Source: Eonycteris spelaea (taxonomy: Eukaryota > Chordata > Mammalia > Chiroptera > Pteropodidae). Taken from it: a stretch of 64,000 nt of DNA. Below the pieces are notes generated by a model. That model was not told where the DNA came from. It worked only from the letters and a program-made list of their open reading frames with translations, and did no database searches. Positions within the stretch are counted from its first letter, which is position 1, and every line of letters starts with the position of its first letter. A program made the position numbers and the translations under genes. The stretch covers positions 9,495,501 through 9,559,500 of the forward strand of contig PUFA01000068.1 of the NCBI GenBank assembly GCA_003508835.1. Reading direction: 5' to 3'. Below, piece after piece: positions 12,516 to 24,224 of this stretch.

Positions 12516-12519
12516 CAAA

Positions 12520-13670
12520 GACCTTTAGGTCATCATGGGAGACTTTTAAGTTACCAACAAAGCCAAACTTATCCTTAATGAGAACAACCTAGGTAATCAG
12601 AAAATGGTTGCTTTTGGATAAACACTATTAAAGGCAAGACCATGCAGGAAAAATTGCTTGGAATTGCATCCAAACTCTGAGGACCGCACTGGTTTTGGAA
12701 GCCTAAGCCAATGTAGGTACATACCTCCATGATGTTTTTTAGGGTATTTGGAATTCTGTAATGTATGGGATATTGTTATATTTTTAGATTATTGAAAAAC
12801 TATGTAATTTTCTAATTTTCTTTAAAATACCTAGGTTGATGTATCTGTGTGTTTTCATATCTGGTTTTTGTGTTTTTTGGTGAGGGAATGTATATGATTA
12901 TCGAGTGCTATGAAAAGAGGGAATAGGAGTTGTCTATATTATAAAAATCACATGTGCTGTTTCCATTATCTTTGCTGTATAACTCATCACTCCATGACAT
13001 AAAATAATCATTTTAGTCAACTCATTAATTGTCTGGGTCAGGAATTTGGAAAGGTCACTTTCACCATACTTTGTTAGTGGAAACAACCACAATTCCACCC
13101 AAATTCAAGAAGAAATACAGACCTCCAAACTCTGAATGGCTTAACTTTCGGAAAACTCAACATGAAATACATGTGGATATTTTTGCACAAGTGTGAAGCA
13201 TTGCAAAGTTGGCTCAGCATTTTAATACTGTAGGATTTTTCTAAAAGCCTGATTAACTAATGTTTAATTAAATCTCTAAAATATGTTAAACTGAATGATA
13301 GATGAGCAAATTTTTAACTATTCAAAGTGCTTTTAAAAATACCAGTGAAGTTGCTGTTTTGCTTTTAACAAATATTTATTAATGATTAACAATCAAAGTT
13401 CTAGGGCTTAAAAAGTGATGGTGGAAACTCAGTACACAGATTTTAACATTTTTAAGAGGTAGACTTTTGTAAATAAATCTGTTTATTAAAGTGGGTTTTT
13501 TTACATGTTCATAGAATGGAGGTAGAAATATCTTGTATACCAATTTCAGCTCTACTGTTAACAAACGTTAGGACCATGGGTAATGTACTTTGCTCCTTGT
13601 GTCTTAGTTTCTTTGTAAAATGTGAAAAATGAGTGAGGTGATTTTATATAAACCCTTTCATTTTTATGGT
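12520..13670. other. Intron 2, no gene seen
   Basis: Unassigned AT-rich sequence between a MIR and the large antisense L1. Short antisense ORFs show no similarity I recognise. Confidence 0.55.
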
Positions 13671-13674
13671 TATT

Positions 13675-16600
13675 ATTTTTAATCGAGTTACCTTCACATA
13701 ACATTTGCCCTTTGAAAGTATGCAGTTCACTTTTTAGTATGTTCTTAAGGTTGTGCAACCATCACCATTGTCTAAACTAGAACATTTTCATCACCTCAAA
13801 AAGAAATGCCACACCCATTAGTAATTATTCCCCCTTCCCTGAGTCCTTAACAACCACCAGTGTTCTTTGACTTTGTGGATTTGCCTATTCTGAATGTTTC
13901 ATATAAATAACACCATATAATATGTGCCCTTTGTGTCTGCCCTATGTCACGTAACATATTTTTAAGGTTCATCCATGTTGTAGCATGTATCAGAACTTTG
14001 TTTCTTTTTATGCCTGAATAGTATTCCATTGTATGTATGGATAATAATACCACAGTTTATTTATCCACTTATCAGATATTTGGCTCATTTCCATCTTTTG
14101 GCTGTTGTGAATAGTGCTGCTATGAACATTTGTGTACAGGTTTTTGGGTAGATGGTTTTCATTCTTTTGAGTATATATCTAGGGTGGAATTGCTGGGTCA
14201 CATGGTAATTCTTTTAACTTTAAGAAACTGCCCGACTGTTTTCAAAGCAGCTGTACCATTTTTAGATTTTCACTAGGAATGTATGAGAGTTCCAACTTTT
14301 CCACATCCCTCCTCACCAACACTTACTATGTTATTAATTGATTGATTTTAACCATTGTATTGGGTATGAAGTGTTATCTCATTATGGTTTTGATTTGCAT
14401 TTCCTTTATGACTAAATGATGTTGAGCATTTTTTTATGTGTGTGTTGGCCTTTGCATATCTCTTTTTGGAAAATGTCTTTTTATTTCCTTGTCCATTTTT
14501 TAATTGTTTGTCTTTTTATTGAGTTTTAAGAGGTTTTTTAAATACATTCTAGATAGTAGACCTTTACCAGATATATGATTTGCAAGTAGTTTCTCTCATT
14601 TTGTATGTTGTCTTTTTACATTCTATGTAATGTCTTTTAAAGCATGAAAGTCTTAATTTTAAGGCAATCCAATTTATTTTTTCTCTTGTGGCTAGTGCTT
14701 TGGCGTCATAGAGAAGAAACCATTGCTCAACCCAGAGTCACCAAAATTTAATCTTCAATTTTGTTACAAGATTTTTGTAGTTTTAGCTCTTAGATTTAGA
14801 TCTATGATCCATTTTAAGTTAATTTTGTATATGCTGTGAGATAGGGGTCTGTCTACATTCCTCTGCACATGGATATCCAGTTGTCCATTACCATTTGTTG
14901 ATAAGACTATTCTCTTTTACCCTTTGAATTCACTTGACATCTTTTTAGAAAGTCAGTTGACCATAAATGTGAGGGTTTATTTCTGAAGTCTTTATTCTGT
15001 TGACTTGCATCATTCTTTATGCTACTACTAAATTGTCTTGATTATTGTAGCTTTGTGGTTTTTTAAATTGTCTTTTTCAGGATTGTTTTGATTTTTCTGC
15101 ATCACTTGCATCTCTTTATGCATTTAAGAATTAACTTACAATTTCTGCAAAAATGCCAGCTGGAATTTGGGTAGGGATTGTGTATAACCTGTAGATAAGG
15201 TTGAGGAATATTAGTTTCTTAACCAGGATACCTTTTAAAATATTTAGGTCTTTAATTCCTTTCAAAAGTGTTTTGTAGTTTTCTGAGTCCAGTCTTAATA
15301 CTTCTTTTGTTCATTTAATTCCTTAGTATTTGGGGATTTTTTTGGAGTTATTGAAAATGGGATTGTTTTCTTAATTTCATTTGTAGATCATTCATTGCTA
15401 GTGTATAGAAATACCACTAATTTTTGTATATTGATCTTGTATCTTGGCTTTTGCTAAACTCATTTATTAACTTAGTTTTTTTGTGTGTATGTGGATTCTT
15501 AAGACTTTCTGTATACAAGATTATGTCATCTGCAAATACAGTTTTACTTCCCACTTTCCATCCTGAATGCCCTTTATTTCTTTTTCTTACGTAATTGCTC
15601 TCACTAAAACCTCTGGTATATTATTGTATAGAAATGATAGAGATGATGAAAGCAGACATCCTTCTCATGTTCCTGATCCGAGGGGGAAATTTTTTAGTTT
15701 TTAAATTAACATTTTGTGTGATTTTAGCCAAGAGGTTTTCATAGATATTCTGTATCAGATTGAAGAAATTCTCTTCTTTTTCTATTTGTTGAATGTTTTT
15801 GTCATGCTAGGTGCTGAATTTTGTCCATTTTTTTTCCTGCAGCTATTGAGATACCATGTGGATTTTGTCCTTTATTAATATGGAATATTACATTGATTAA
15901 TTTTCGTATGTTGAAACCTTGCAGTCTGTGGTCAGTCCCCACTTGGTCATAGTCCATAAACTTTTTAATAACATTGCTAGATTTGGTTTGTTGATTTATT
16001 TTTGAGGAATTTTGTGTCTATGTTCTTAAGCTATATTTGTTATTTTCTTGAGATGTTTTCATATGGTTTTGGTAGCTGTGTTAATTCTTTAAACATTTAT
16101 TAAAATTTAGCAGTGAAGCCATCTGGGCTTGGGCTTTTGTTGTTGAAAAATATTTTTTGGTTTGTTTACTCATTCTCTTTATTGTCATAGGTCTCTTCAG
16201 ATTTGTATTTCTTCTTGAGTCAATTTTAGTGTTTATGTCTTTCGAGGAAATTGGCCATTTTATCTTGCTTGTCTAGTTTATTGGCATACATTTGTTCATA
16301 GAATTCACTTAAAATCCTTTTAATATAAAGTCAGTGGTAATATTCCTTCTTTCCTCATTTTACCAATTTGAATGTTCTCTTTTTTTCCTCCTTGGTCAGT
16401 CTAGTAAGAGGTTTGTTAATTTTGTTGATCTTTTTAAGAACCAATTTTTATGTTCATTGAATTTCTCTGTTGTTTTTTCTATTTGATTATTTCCTCCTCC
16501 TTGCTTTGGGTTTAGTTTGCTCTTCTTTTCTAGTACGTTAAGTGGAAGTTTTGGTTATTAATTTGAGATCTTCCTCTTTTATAACATAGTCATTTTCAGC

Positions 16601-16885
16601 TATTCCTTCTAATCCCTGCTTTAGCATCATTCCATAAGTTGGTGTGTTGTATTTCATTTTTGTTCATCTCAAAGTATTTTTTCTTTTCCCTTGTGATTTC
16701 CTCTTTGACCCATTGGTTATTTAGTAGTAGGTTGATTAATTTCCACCTACTTATGAATTTACCCATTTTTTTCCGGTTGTTGATTTCTAATTTTATTCCA
16801 TTGTGTAGCACATACTTTGTGTGATGATGATTCCATTAATTTTGTTGAGCCTTGTTTTTATGGCCTCATTTAACATATATTAGGT
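13675..16885 (-). mobile_element. Old LINE-1, about 3.2 kb, ORF2 C-terminal two-thirds plus 3' UTR
   Basis: The minus strand carries a 5'-truncated, heavily mutated L1. The 3' UTR starts near 13675. The ORF2 C-terminus is recognisable around 13,850-14,050 (HTMEYYSGIKRNKVL, ATTWMNLKN). The reverse-transcriptase active site FADD reads on the minus strand at 15525-15536. Sequence typical of ORF2 continues to about 16,885. The endonuclease region, ORF1 and 5' UTR are absent. Frameshifts and stops are frequent, so it is inactive. It lies antisense to RSF1 in intron 2. Confidence 0.88.
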
Positions 16886-17147
16886 CCTTCTTTAATATTA
16901 AAAAGTAATTTTTCTACTTAGATACTTATTGAGATTTTTTTCATTTCATATTTATATTTTCTTACTGATTTTTAAGACTTTTGCTGCCCTATAAGTAAAG
17001 TTTACACATACTCCCCTTATGTAGAAATGTATATTTTTCCCTTATCCATTTGACATGTTAAAGTCTACTATTTATTAAAGAACTATAAGCTCTCCCTTAA
17101 CTATTTTCCTTCAGGTGCCACCTATCCTCTTCCAGACCCTTGTATTA

Positions 17148-17715
17148 GTTATCTGTTGCTTTCATGACAAATTACTCTAAATGTAGAAGCTTGAAACAAC
17201 AAACACTGAACATTTATTATCTCAAAATTTTTGTGTGTTAGGTATTCGAGTGTGGCCTAGCTCGGTGTCTCTGGCTCAGAGTCTCTCATTAAGTTGTTAA
17301 GCTGTCAGCCTGGCTTGCAGTCTCATCCGAAGACTCAAGTGTGGGAAGATCCATTTCCAAGTTCCATCACGTGGCCATTGACAGGATTTAGCTCCTTGTC
17401 GTGGCTTCTGAATAGGGCTCCTCACAACATTGCAGCCCCGTAGGGCATTGCTTCTCTATAGGGCAGCTTACAGCATTCTATCAGAGCCAATGAGTAAGAG
17501 AGAATGCCTGAGATATAAGTCATGTCTTTTTATAACCAAATCTTAGAAATGACATACTGTTACTTTTGCTATATTTTGTTAGAATGAAATCACTAGTTGA
17601 TTTAGTTTATAACCAAAGGCCCAGGGAGACAGCAAAGGGAAGGGAATCACATAACGGCATTAAATACTGGGAGGTGAAGATCATTATGGGTTACCTAAAG
17701 GCTTTCTCATTTGTA
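17148..17715 (-). mobile_element. LTR-type repeat (MaLR-like), reverse orientation
   Basis: It opens with GTATTAGTTATCTGTTGCTT and CATGACAAATTACTCTAAAT, followed by GCAGTCTCATCCGAAGACTC and CATCACGTGGCCATTGACAG. These are familiar from mammalian LTR relics read in reverse. The end near 17,715 (GGAGGTGAAGATCATTATGG) fits. Exact family not asserted. Confidence 0.5.
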
Positions 17716-17829
17716 GCAAACCTCTTGAATTAACTTTCTTTATTTGCTATACTATTTCTTTAACCTCTCATTCACCCTTCAGTTTGTTGATTTTTTTTCT
17801 TCTCTCTGCACCATTCTATTCCAATAAAA

Positions 17830-18235
17830 TTTCTTTTACTTGAGCAAGGGTTTGAGCAGTTCCTTATTGCTAAATTCAAATGATACTTTTTATTCCATAT
17901 CTTCTCAATTTTTCTGGTTGGTCTTTCTTTGAAACACTCTTCTCTTGGCTTCTTTCCTACAATATTATACTGATTTTTCTTCTATCCATAGTAGTATCCT
18001 TTGCTAGATCTTTTTTTTTTTGTCTAAGCTCCTAAGTTTTTGTACTTCAGAGCTTTGTTCTAGGCCCTCTAGTCTCATTTTATACACTCTCCTGGATGAT
18101 CTTATCTATTGCCATGACTTTACACCACATATGCTAATGACTTATATTTTCATCCTGAATCTTCTTAGTTCCAAAGCCAATTTACTCAACTACATAATGA
18201 ACATCTTCACTCCAAAAACAAAGTGAATCTACATT
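17830..18235 (+). mobile_element. LINE-2 fragment
   Basis: TTTGTTCTAGGCCCTCTAGT, CATTTTATACACTCTCCTGG, ATGATCTTATCTATTGCCAT and TATGCTAATGACTTATATTT are the L2 reverse-transcriptase region; the last block encodes a decayed YADD motif (MLMTY in the actual frame). Confidence 0.7.
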
Positions 18236-18935
18236 CAGGTAGAGACTGAACCATTGTAACAAAGAAGTAAGAAATAATTAATAAGAAATAAATTTATTTC
18301 TCTCTATAATAATGATCTGACTGATCTAGACTTTTGAGACAGCTGTGTTCCATGAGATTATTCAGGGTCCAGGTTCTTATCTGTTTCATTCATTGTTCCA
18401 CCCTACAGCATTTTGCTTTTCTGTGTTGTACAATGTACTTTAGCTACAGGAAAGGGAAAGAAAGAAAGCCCAAGGCAAGCTATTTTCTTTTAAGAAGGGA
18501 GGCAGAAAGAAGTTACATATATTATTTCTGTTCTTCCATTGGGAAGAATATGATCACATGATCATACTTATTTGTATAAGAGGTTAGAAAATACCAACTC
18601 TTCCTGAGTGACCATATGCTCACACAGCCAGATTTGTGTGGAACAACTATAGAAGATTCAGTTCCTCTCCCATTTCCCTCCTGATAAATTCAGGCGTGGC
18701 CATGTAACTTGGCTTTGGTCAGTGAAATGCAAGGAAAAGTAGTATGTTCCATTTTGGGGCAGAAGCTTTAAGAGCAGTGCATATTCTCTATGTTCTCTGT
18801 TCCCTTTGTTATGATGACTGACACTTTTCTAGGTAATGCTGCTCATTTTCGGGTGAAGATGATATGTAGAAGAGCCACTGCCAAACTGTTATAAACATAT
18901 AGTGTAGCCCAGGAATAAACTTTTGTTGTTATAAA

Positions 18936-19115
18936 CCTAGGGGTTGACAAACTATTTCTTATAAGGTCATGTGGTAAATATTTTAGGCTTGTGGTTTTTA
19001 AAGTTTTTTTTACAATTACAAGACAATTTTTAAATGAATGCATAATGGCTACGTTCTGATAAAACTTTATGTATAAAAACAAGCGCTGTGGGCCAACCAC
19101 TATTGTCAACCATTG
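18936..19115 (+). mobile_element. MER3-like: MER3-like hAT-Charlie element
   Basis: GGGGTTGACAAACTATTTCT at the left, TAAATATTTTAGGCTTGTGG, then ATAAAACTTTATGTATAAAA and GGGCCAACCAC near the right end reproduce the order of motifs in MER3. The minus-strand ORF across it is chance. Confidence 0.65.
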
Positions 19116-19184
19116 ATATTTTGGTGTCATTTGTTACTACAGCATAATTTAGACTACTCTAACTGATACCCTTGGTTAAATAGC

Positions 19185-19735
19185 ACCAACGCCCCCAGCC
19201 TGCTTACCCAAACCAAAAATCTCAAATACCATCCTTGGCTCCTTTTTCATTTCTCAAAGTAAATCTTGACCTCTCTTTGTCTCTGAGCTTTTTATTTAAC
19301 AGATGACGATATTAAGACCCAAAGAGAAATACTTGTTGGTCATGTATCTAAGTTAGTAAAAGATAATCAGAACTTGGATAGATCTACTGTTACTTTTATA
19401 GTATTTTTTAGTAACATATAGAGTTTATTGTTTCTTGTCTTGGTAAATGGTATCACTGTCCAGTCATCAAAACAAATCTGCTGTTCATTTTGGATTTCTC
19501 TTTTGTCCTTCACATCTGGTATATTACCAAGCCCTGATTGATCTATCCTCCTAAACCTCTCTCAACTCAGGCCTACTCAATCCATTGTTGCCTCTACCAC
19601 TTGGATTATTGTGGGAACCTCTACCTTGGTTTCCCTGCCTCTAGTCTAGGCACCACAGTTAAAAATGATAAAGTGAAAATCAGAGCGATCTTCCTCATCT
19701 GTTTTAATCCTTTAAAGTATGAGTCCTTGTCTTCT
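19185..19735 (+). mobile_element. LINE-2 fragment
   Basis: CTCAAATACCATCCTTGGCT, CCTTCACATCTGGTATATTA, TTGGATTATTGTGGGAACCT and TTTCCCTGCCTCTAGTCTAG are the L2 ORF course in the same orientation as the 17.8-kb piece. Confidence 0.65.
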
Positions 19736-20034
19736 AAATAGAAAATTAATTTCTTAATAAGGCAACAAAATTGTTGATGTGATGGTCCCTGGTTTTTTTT
19801 CTGTGGGTTCTTTTCTTGCTCTTCTATCTACCTCATCGATATGTACTATATTCTGCCGTACAGAACTGTTTTTGGTTTCCAGAATAGTTATGTTCTTTTG
19901 GCTCCTTGGCTCTTTGTATATGACTAAAGTAGACCTTACCCTTGAGTCTTCTACCACTCTTTTAATATATTGTCTTGTTTTATTTCCTTCATTGTATTTA
20001 TCACTCTCTAAAATCACCATGCTTGCTTTTTAAG

Positions 20035-20160
20035 TCTGTCTCCTCAAGAATTAAAGCTTTGTGAGGGCAAGGATTTTTGTCAATTTCTGTTACATTTTTA
20101 ACACTTGAACCAGTGCCTAACATGTAACTGTTACTCAGTAAGTATTTGTTCAATTAAGTG
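20035..20160 (+). mobile_element. LINE-2 3' end
   Basis: AAAGCTTTGTGAGGGCAAGG, AACCAGTGCCTAACATGTAA and CAGTAAGTATTTGTTCAATT are the standard L2 3' end. Confidence 0.75.
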
Positions 20161-20184
20161 GGTGAAGGAATGGACACTTCTTCC

Positions 20185-20188
<4 letters not shown>

Positions 20189-20264
<76 letters not shown>
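20189..20264 (+). repeat. (GA)n-(GT)n compound microsatellite
   Basis: An uninterrupted (GA) run from 20189 to 20233 passes directly into a (GT) run to 20264, then decays into CAGTGTCCGTGTC. The ORF reading Arg-Glu then Val-Cys repeats here is an artefact of the repeat. Confidence 0.98.
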
Positions 20265-20265
<1 letters not shown>

Positions 20266-20399
20266 AGTGTCCGTGTCTCAGTAGCTTTCGCCCCTCAATC
20301 TTTATCACTGATAATCCATGTTTACATAATATTTTATAGTTGCCCTCCACAAAGCATTTTCTTTCTGAGCATATAGTACCTGGTAAGGGTATGTAAAAT

Positions 20400-20568
20400 A
20401 GATCTCTGGTCTCAGAGATCTCAGTTCAGTAGGATTAGGGCTCCACTCTTATAACATCATTTAAGCTTAATTATCTCTTTAAACACCCCATCTTTAAATA
20501 CAGACACATTGGGAGGTAGGGCTTCAACATACGAATCTTGAGGAGACACAGTTCAGTTCATAACAAGC
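20400..20568 (-). mobile_element. MaLR LTR fragment
   Basis: AATTATCTCTTTAAACACCC, ATACAGACACATTGGGAGGT and GGGCTTCAACATACGAATCT, then ACAGTTCAGTTCATAACA, match the reverse complement of a MaLR LTR start. Confidence 0.6.
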
Positions 20569-20874
20569 CGTGAAGTAGTATTTTGTTGGAAAAACATAAT
20601 TGGGCTAGTTAATAAAAAGGGAAGGGGAGTTGAAAACTACTGCTCCTATAAATTCTGTAGTTCCTTCAACATGAGAATTTATTTAAATTGCATTCACATG
20701 CAACTATTTAAGAGCCCATTTATTTTATAAAACAGAGACTCATAAACTGTCTTTTCTGGGATTTTAGATCTCTTAATTTCTTAGTAATTTATTTAGATTC
20801 ATAAAATCTTAAGTGATGCAAATACTTCAGGTATTACCATTGGCATGAGGATTTGTTGGGGTCATTAAAACTTT

Positions 20875-20896
20875 TCTTTTTTCTTCTCTCTCTCTT

Positions 20897-20946
<50 letters not shown>

Positions 20947-21064
20947 GCCTACAGCACCTGGTATTCTTAGGTGGTCTCCCATCTAAGTTCTCTCTCGGCC
21001 CAGCCCTGCTTGGCTTCCAAGATCAGACGAGATTGGGCACATTCAGAGTAGCATGGCCGTAGAC
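20875..21064 (-). mobile_element. 5S rRNA-derived retroposon (SINE-like) with (GA)n tail
   Basis: Bases 21064 down to 20947 on the minus strand match vertebrate 5S rRNA end to end: GTCTACGGCCAT at the 5' end, the internal promoter region with GGAAGC and AAGCAGGG, and GGTGCTGTAGGC at the 3' end. About 25 of 118 positions differ; the GGTTAGT segment is replaced by GAGAGAG. A (GA)n-rich tail (20942-20875) follows. The insertion is bounded by TAAAACTTT at 20866-20874 and 21065-21073, a target-site duplication that abuts the exact 5S 5' end. That makes it a retroposed copy, not a genomic 5S gene. 5S-derived SINEs are described in fruit bats and springhares; assignment to a named family is inference. 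Confidence 0.82.
20900..20942 (+). repeat. (TC)n microsatellite (tail of the 5S-derived element)
   Basis: An uninterrupted TC run. On the minus strand it is the (GA)n tail directly downstream of the 5S-like sequence. Confidence 0.97.
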
Positions 21065-21789
21065 TAAAACTTTGATTTATGTTATTGTGTGCTTCTATAA
21101 ATTGTAGAATCTTGACTAGTGATTTCTAGACTAAGGATAAAAAATATTGAATTAAGAATCAAGAGATCTACCCCCGCTATTAAGTTTTTGATCTTGGATG
21201 AATTCGTTTTATATTTCTATGACTTGGCACATCCTTCCAATTAGAGCATGAAAGAACATTGAGAAAAAAGAATGCCCTAAATCTCAATTTTGCAAATCAT
21301 TGGGTAGTAATTTATGGAAATGCAAATTGTCAGTTTCACCAGTAATTTTCTTTAATTTCTCAAGTAAATAAAAGATTCATTTTGAGTAAAAACTCCCTCG
21401 GAAGGAAAAATGACCTTATTTACTTATGTTATTGCCCTGTTTTGGGTAAGTGGTTAGCTCCAAAATAAAAATGTTTGGAGAAGCTATGCTGTAATTTTTC
21501 TCTTACTAGCCCAATTTGCAGGATAACTTGGATTCTAACATCATGTGAAATTCCTTACCATCTTGGTTGTAGTAATAATAACATCTGCTTCCACACTATT
21601 CTTTGAAATCCATTAACACTTCTAAAATGTCCACTTGCAAACTTTTGGGTAATATTTTGTTTAAAAAAAGTAATACTGAATTAAAAAATGTATAACTTCA
21701 TTATGTTATAGTCAGTCTTCTCAAAATTGCCCACATATGCTGTTTTTGCTTTTTAATTCCTATTGAATCTTCCCTGTCTGGTCTCTTCC

Positions 21790-22010
21790 CCACTAGACCA
21801 CCAAAAATGAGCCTTTTCAAAACAACCCCTGCCATGTTGTCAAATCCAGTGGACATTTCTTCAGTTCTTGTTTATTAAACTTTTTATCATTCTTCCACAG
21901 TTGAATCTTTTTTAATCTCTCAGCTTTCCTTGGTTTCTTTCTACCTCTGGTTACACTTTCCCTATTTTCTTTTGCTGGCTCTTCTCTCTGACCACTAAAA
22001 CATTTCATGT
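21790..22010 (+). mobile_element. LINE-2 fragment (upstream ORF region)
   Basis: CTGCCATGTTGTCAAATCCA, GTGGACATTTCTTCAGTTCT and TTTTGCTGGCTCTTCTCTC resemble the L2 segment that precedes the RT region. Confidence 0.5.
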
Positions 22011-22599
22011 GTAGTACACAGAACAGAATTATCTAATAGAAAAGCTGGAAGATGCCTGAACATAATTCATTTAAACATGAGATCTAACCATAAATATGGT
22101 TAACTAGGAATCCACAGCTACTAAAGCTAGCAGATTTTCATCCACCTATTTAGTAAACTTTTTTTTTTCTATTTAGTGATGTCTTAGTCTGTAAGGCACT
22201 TAGTAAGTATTGCCAGGGATATATGAGACACTGATATTCATGAGTCTGGGGTTCAGTAAAGGAAGAAAACTAAAGTAGTATACAAATAAATAATGCCAGG
22301 CAGAATATAAATGCTTTAAGTGCAGTGTGGTATCTGGATAACGTAGTTTTCTGGGTATGCAGATATGCTTAAAATTTTCTCATCTTTTCAGTGTTTGTGG
22401 TAAAGATTATTACTGATAAAAAAAATAGATGAGCATTGATTTCTTTCCTTCCTTCTAAAGAATAATGCTTAGGAAGATAATTTGAAAGATATAAGTAGGC
22501 CAAAGTGGTGAGGGAGGAAGTGTTCAACATGAAAGCATACTTAGAGCTAAGCGATCACTCAGTGATATTTATGGAAGGCATTTAGAACAGCTGATATGG

Positions 22600-23128
22600 G
22601 TTATATGGTGGGTAAAAGTTTGATCCTTATGGTCTTCATTCTTTGGTAATATATTGTGAATATGTTACATGACAAAAGAGACTTTATGGATATAATTAAA
22701 TTTATTAATCAGTTGACTTTAAGATGGGGTGATTATCTTGAATTATCAAAATGGGCCCAATGTAAATTACATGAGCCCTTAAAAACAGAAGAGGCAGGCA
22801 GACGGAGAAGTCAGAGATATTTGAAGTGTTAGGAGGACTCAAAACCCTATTCTGCTTGAAAGTAGAGGGTGACATGGAAAACATCAGAAGGAAATGAATT
22901 CTGCCAACAATCTGAATGAGCTTGGAAATTGATTTTTGTCCAAAGCCCCTAGAGAGGAATACAGCCCTACTAAGACCTTAATAACAGCTTTGTGAGACTG
23001 GAAGCCGAGAACTCAGCCAACCCAGGCTTTATAGGACTTCTGACATACAGAAACTATGAGAAAAGAAATGGGTGTTGTTGTAAGATGCTAAGTTTGTGGT
23101 ATTTATTACACAGCAAAGAAAAATAATT
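22600..23128 (+). mobile_element. MaLR/MLT1-type LTR
   Basis: An LTR-like course is visible: GTTACATGACAAAAGAGACT, TTGAATTATCAAAATGGGCC, ATGAGCCCTTAAAAACAGAA, AATTCTGCCAACAATCTGAA, GGACTTCTGACATACAGAAA, and finally GATGCTAAGTTTGTGGTATT. These are the usual ordered blocks of ERVL-MaLR LTRs. It is a solo relic with no internal retroviral genes. Confidence 0.6.
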
Positions 23129-23384
23129 CAGATTTATTCTATTAATGAAGGATTTATACTTGGTGAGAAAACTTAGCAATGATTTCAGGTTCCAAAAATT
23201 CTTTGCAAAAGTATTCTTGCCAGTTCATTTTCATCAAAATAGCTCTTTTCCTATAGCAACCTTAAACAGAATCATGAAATTCTCAGATTAGTGCATTTAA
23301 TTATTTACTCTAAACCTAACCCAATGCTAAACATTAAACAGATTTATTTGATACTAAATCAGATAGGTTAGCTGGAAAGAGTTA

Positions 23385-23605
23385 AGAGTTTTGGTATTAG
23401 AAAATATGGGCTCCATTCTTGGCTCCTTAGCACTGTTGATCTCAGGAAACTATCTTACTTGTCTGAACCCAAGTTGATCCATCTGTAAAACAAGGAAAAT
23501 GGGGTTTTATCAAGTAGAAAGAAACTAACATTTATCTTGCAAAATTGTAAGAATTTAATGAGGTAATGTATGAAATGCACTGGAAATAGCATCTAACCTG
23601 TTGGT
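23385..23605 (+). mobile_element. MIR SINE
   Basis: ATGGGCTCCATTCTTGGCTC, CATCTGTAAAACAAGGAAAA, TTTAATGAGGTAATGTATGA and AATGCACTGGAAATAGCATC follow MIR in order. Confidence 0.75.
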
Positions 23606-23642
23606 TTCAAGATTAAAAGTATTATTGAGCCCAATAGACTTT

Positions 23643-24110
23643 TTTTTTTTTTAAGTATAATTTCTGCTTTACTTTTTTTTTTTCCAGAGAATACTTCTTC
23701 AGCTTCTTACATGGGCTTTGGTGGAGGTCATGGGGCAGCACCTGCAGGTCTAAATCAGGGTGGGGGTGTTTGTTCCTTCCCGGCCTCATAAGAGCGATTC
23801 CTGACTACCTTGCTTATGTTATGAATGGCACAACTCACACAGTAATGTAATTTCACATACGACTTGGGAAGTACATATACGTCGAAGACACTCACTTCAG
23901 AAATATCCCTCACAGCTGTGGCCTCTACTATGTTTTGGACGACAAACTTCTTAATGGCCTTGTCCTTGGGCATGCATTGTTGGGCACGCATTGGGCACAG
24001 TTGGTGCAGTGAATAGGCTGCACATGGCCCTGGCCTTTTTTGGCACAACCATTGTTCTTTTTTTTTTTTTGGGGGGGGTCATCTTGGAAGTGAGGAGCCA
24101 CAAGAGTGGG
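23643..24110 (-). pseudogene. RPS26P: RPS26 processed (retro)pseudogene
   Basis: The minus strand encodes a decayed copy of ribosomal protein eS26 (RPS26). Recognisable blocks include [26 protein letters not shown] and [13 protein letters not shown], in order. The coding equivalent runs from the ATG at 24080-24082 to the TAA at 23707-23709, with no introns. Lesions are: a C/A homopolymer expansion just after the start; a ~14-nt tandem duplication around the CVPKDK codons (near 23970-23995) that shifts the frame; a 6-nt insertion after CAIH; and a CGA-to-TGA type stop after TPPP near 23757-23759. T-runs at 23641-23652 and about 23674-23684 represent the poly(A) tail. The flanks carry near-identical CCNAATAGACTT (about 23631-23642 and 24111-24122), a target-site duplication. 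L1-mediated retroposition of a spliced mRNA explains all of this. Confidence 0.93.
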
Positions 24111-24224
24111 CCTAATAGACTTCTGAAGATAACTTTTGAAGCTTACATTATCACCTAATTTTAAAGGTATATAAAAGATACTATTAAAATAACTTAGTTA
24201 ATACTAGCTAGTACACCACAGCTC

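Noticed and set aside
13847..14053. Minus-strand protein with HTMEYYSGIKRN as a host gene
   Set aside because: It is the C-terminus of a decayed L1 ORF2.
20158..20376. ORF with Arg-Glu and Val-Cys repeats
   Set aside because: Translation of the (GA)n-(GT)n microsatellite.
20947..21064. Functional 5S rRNA gene
   Set aside because: About a fifth of positions differ, the GGTTAGT segment is lost, no T-run terminator follows, and target-site duplications show it is a retroposed copy.
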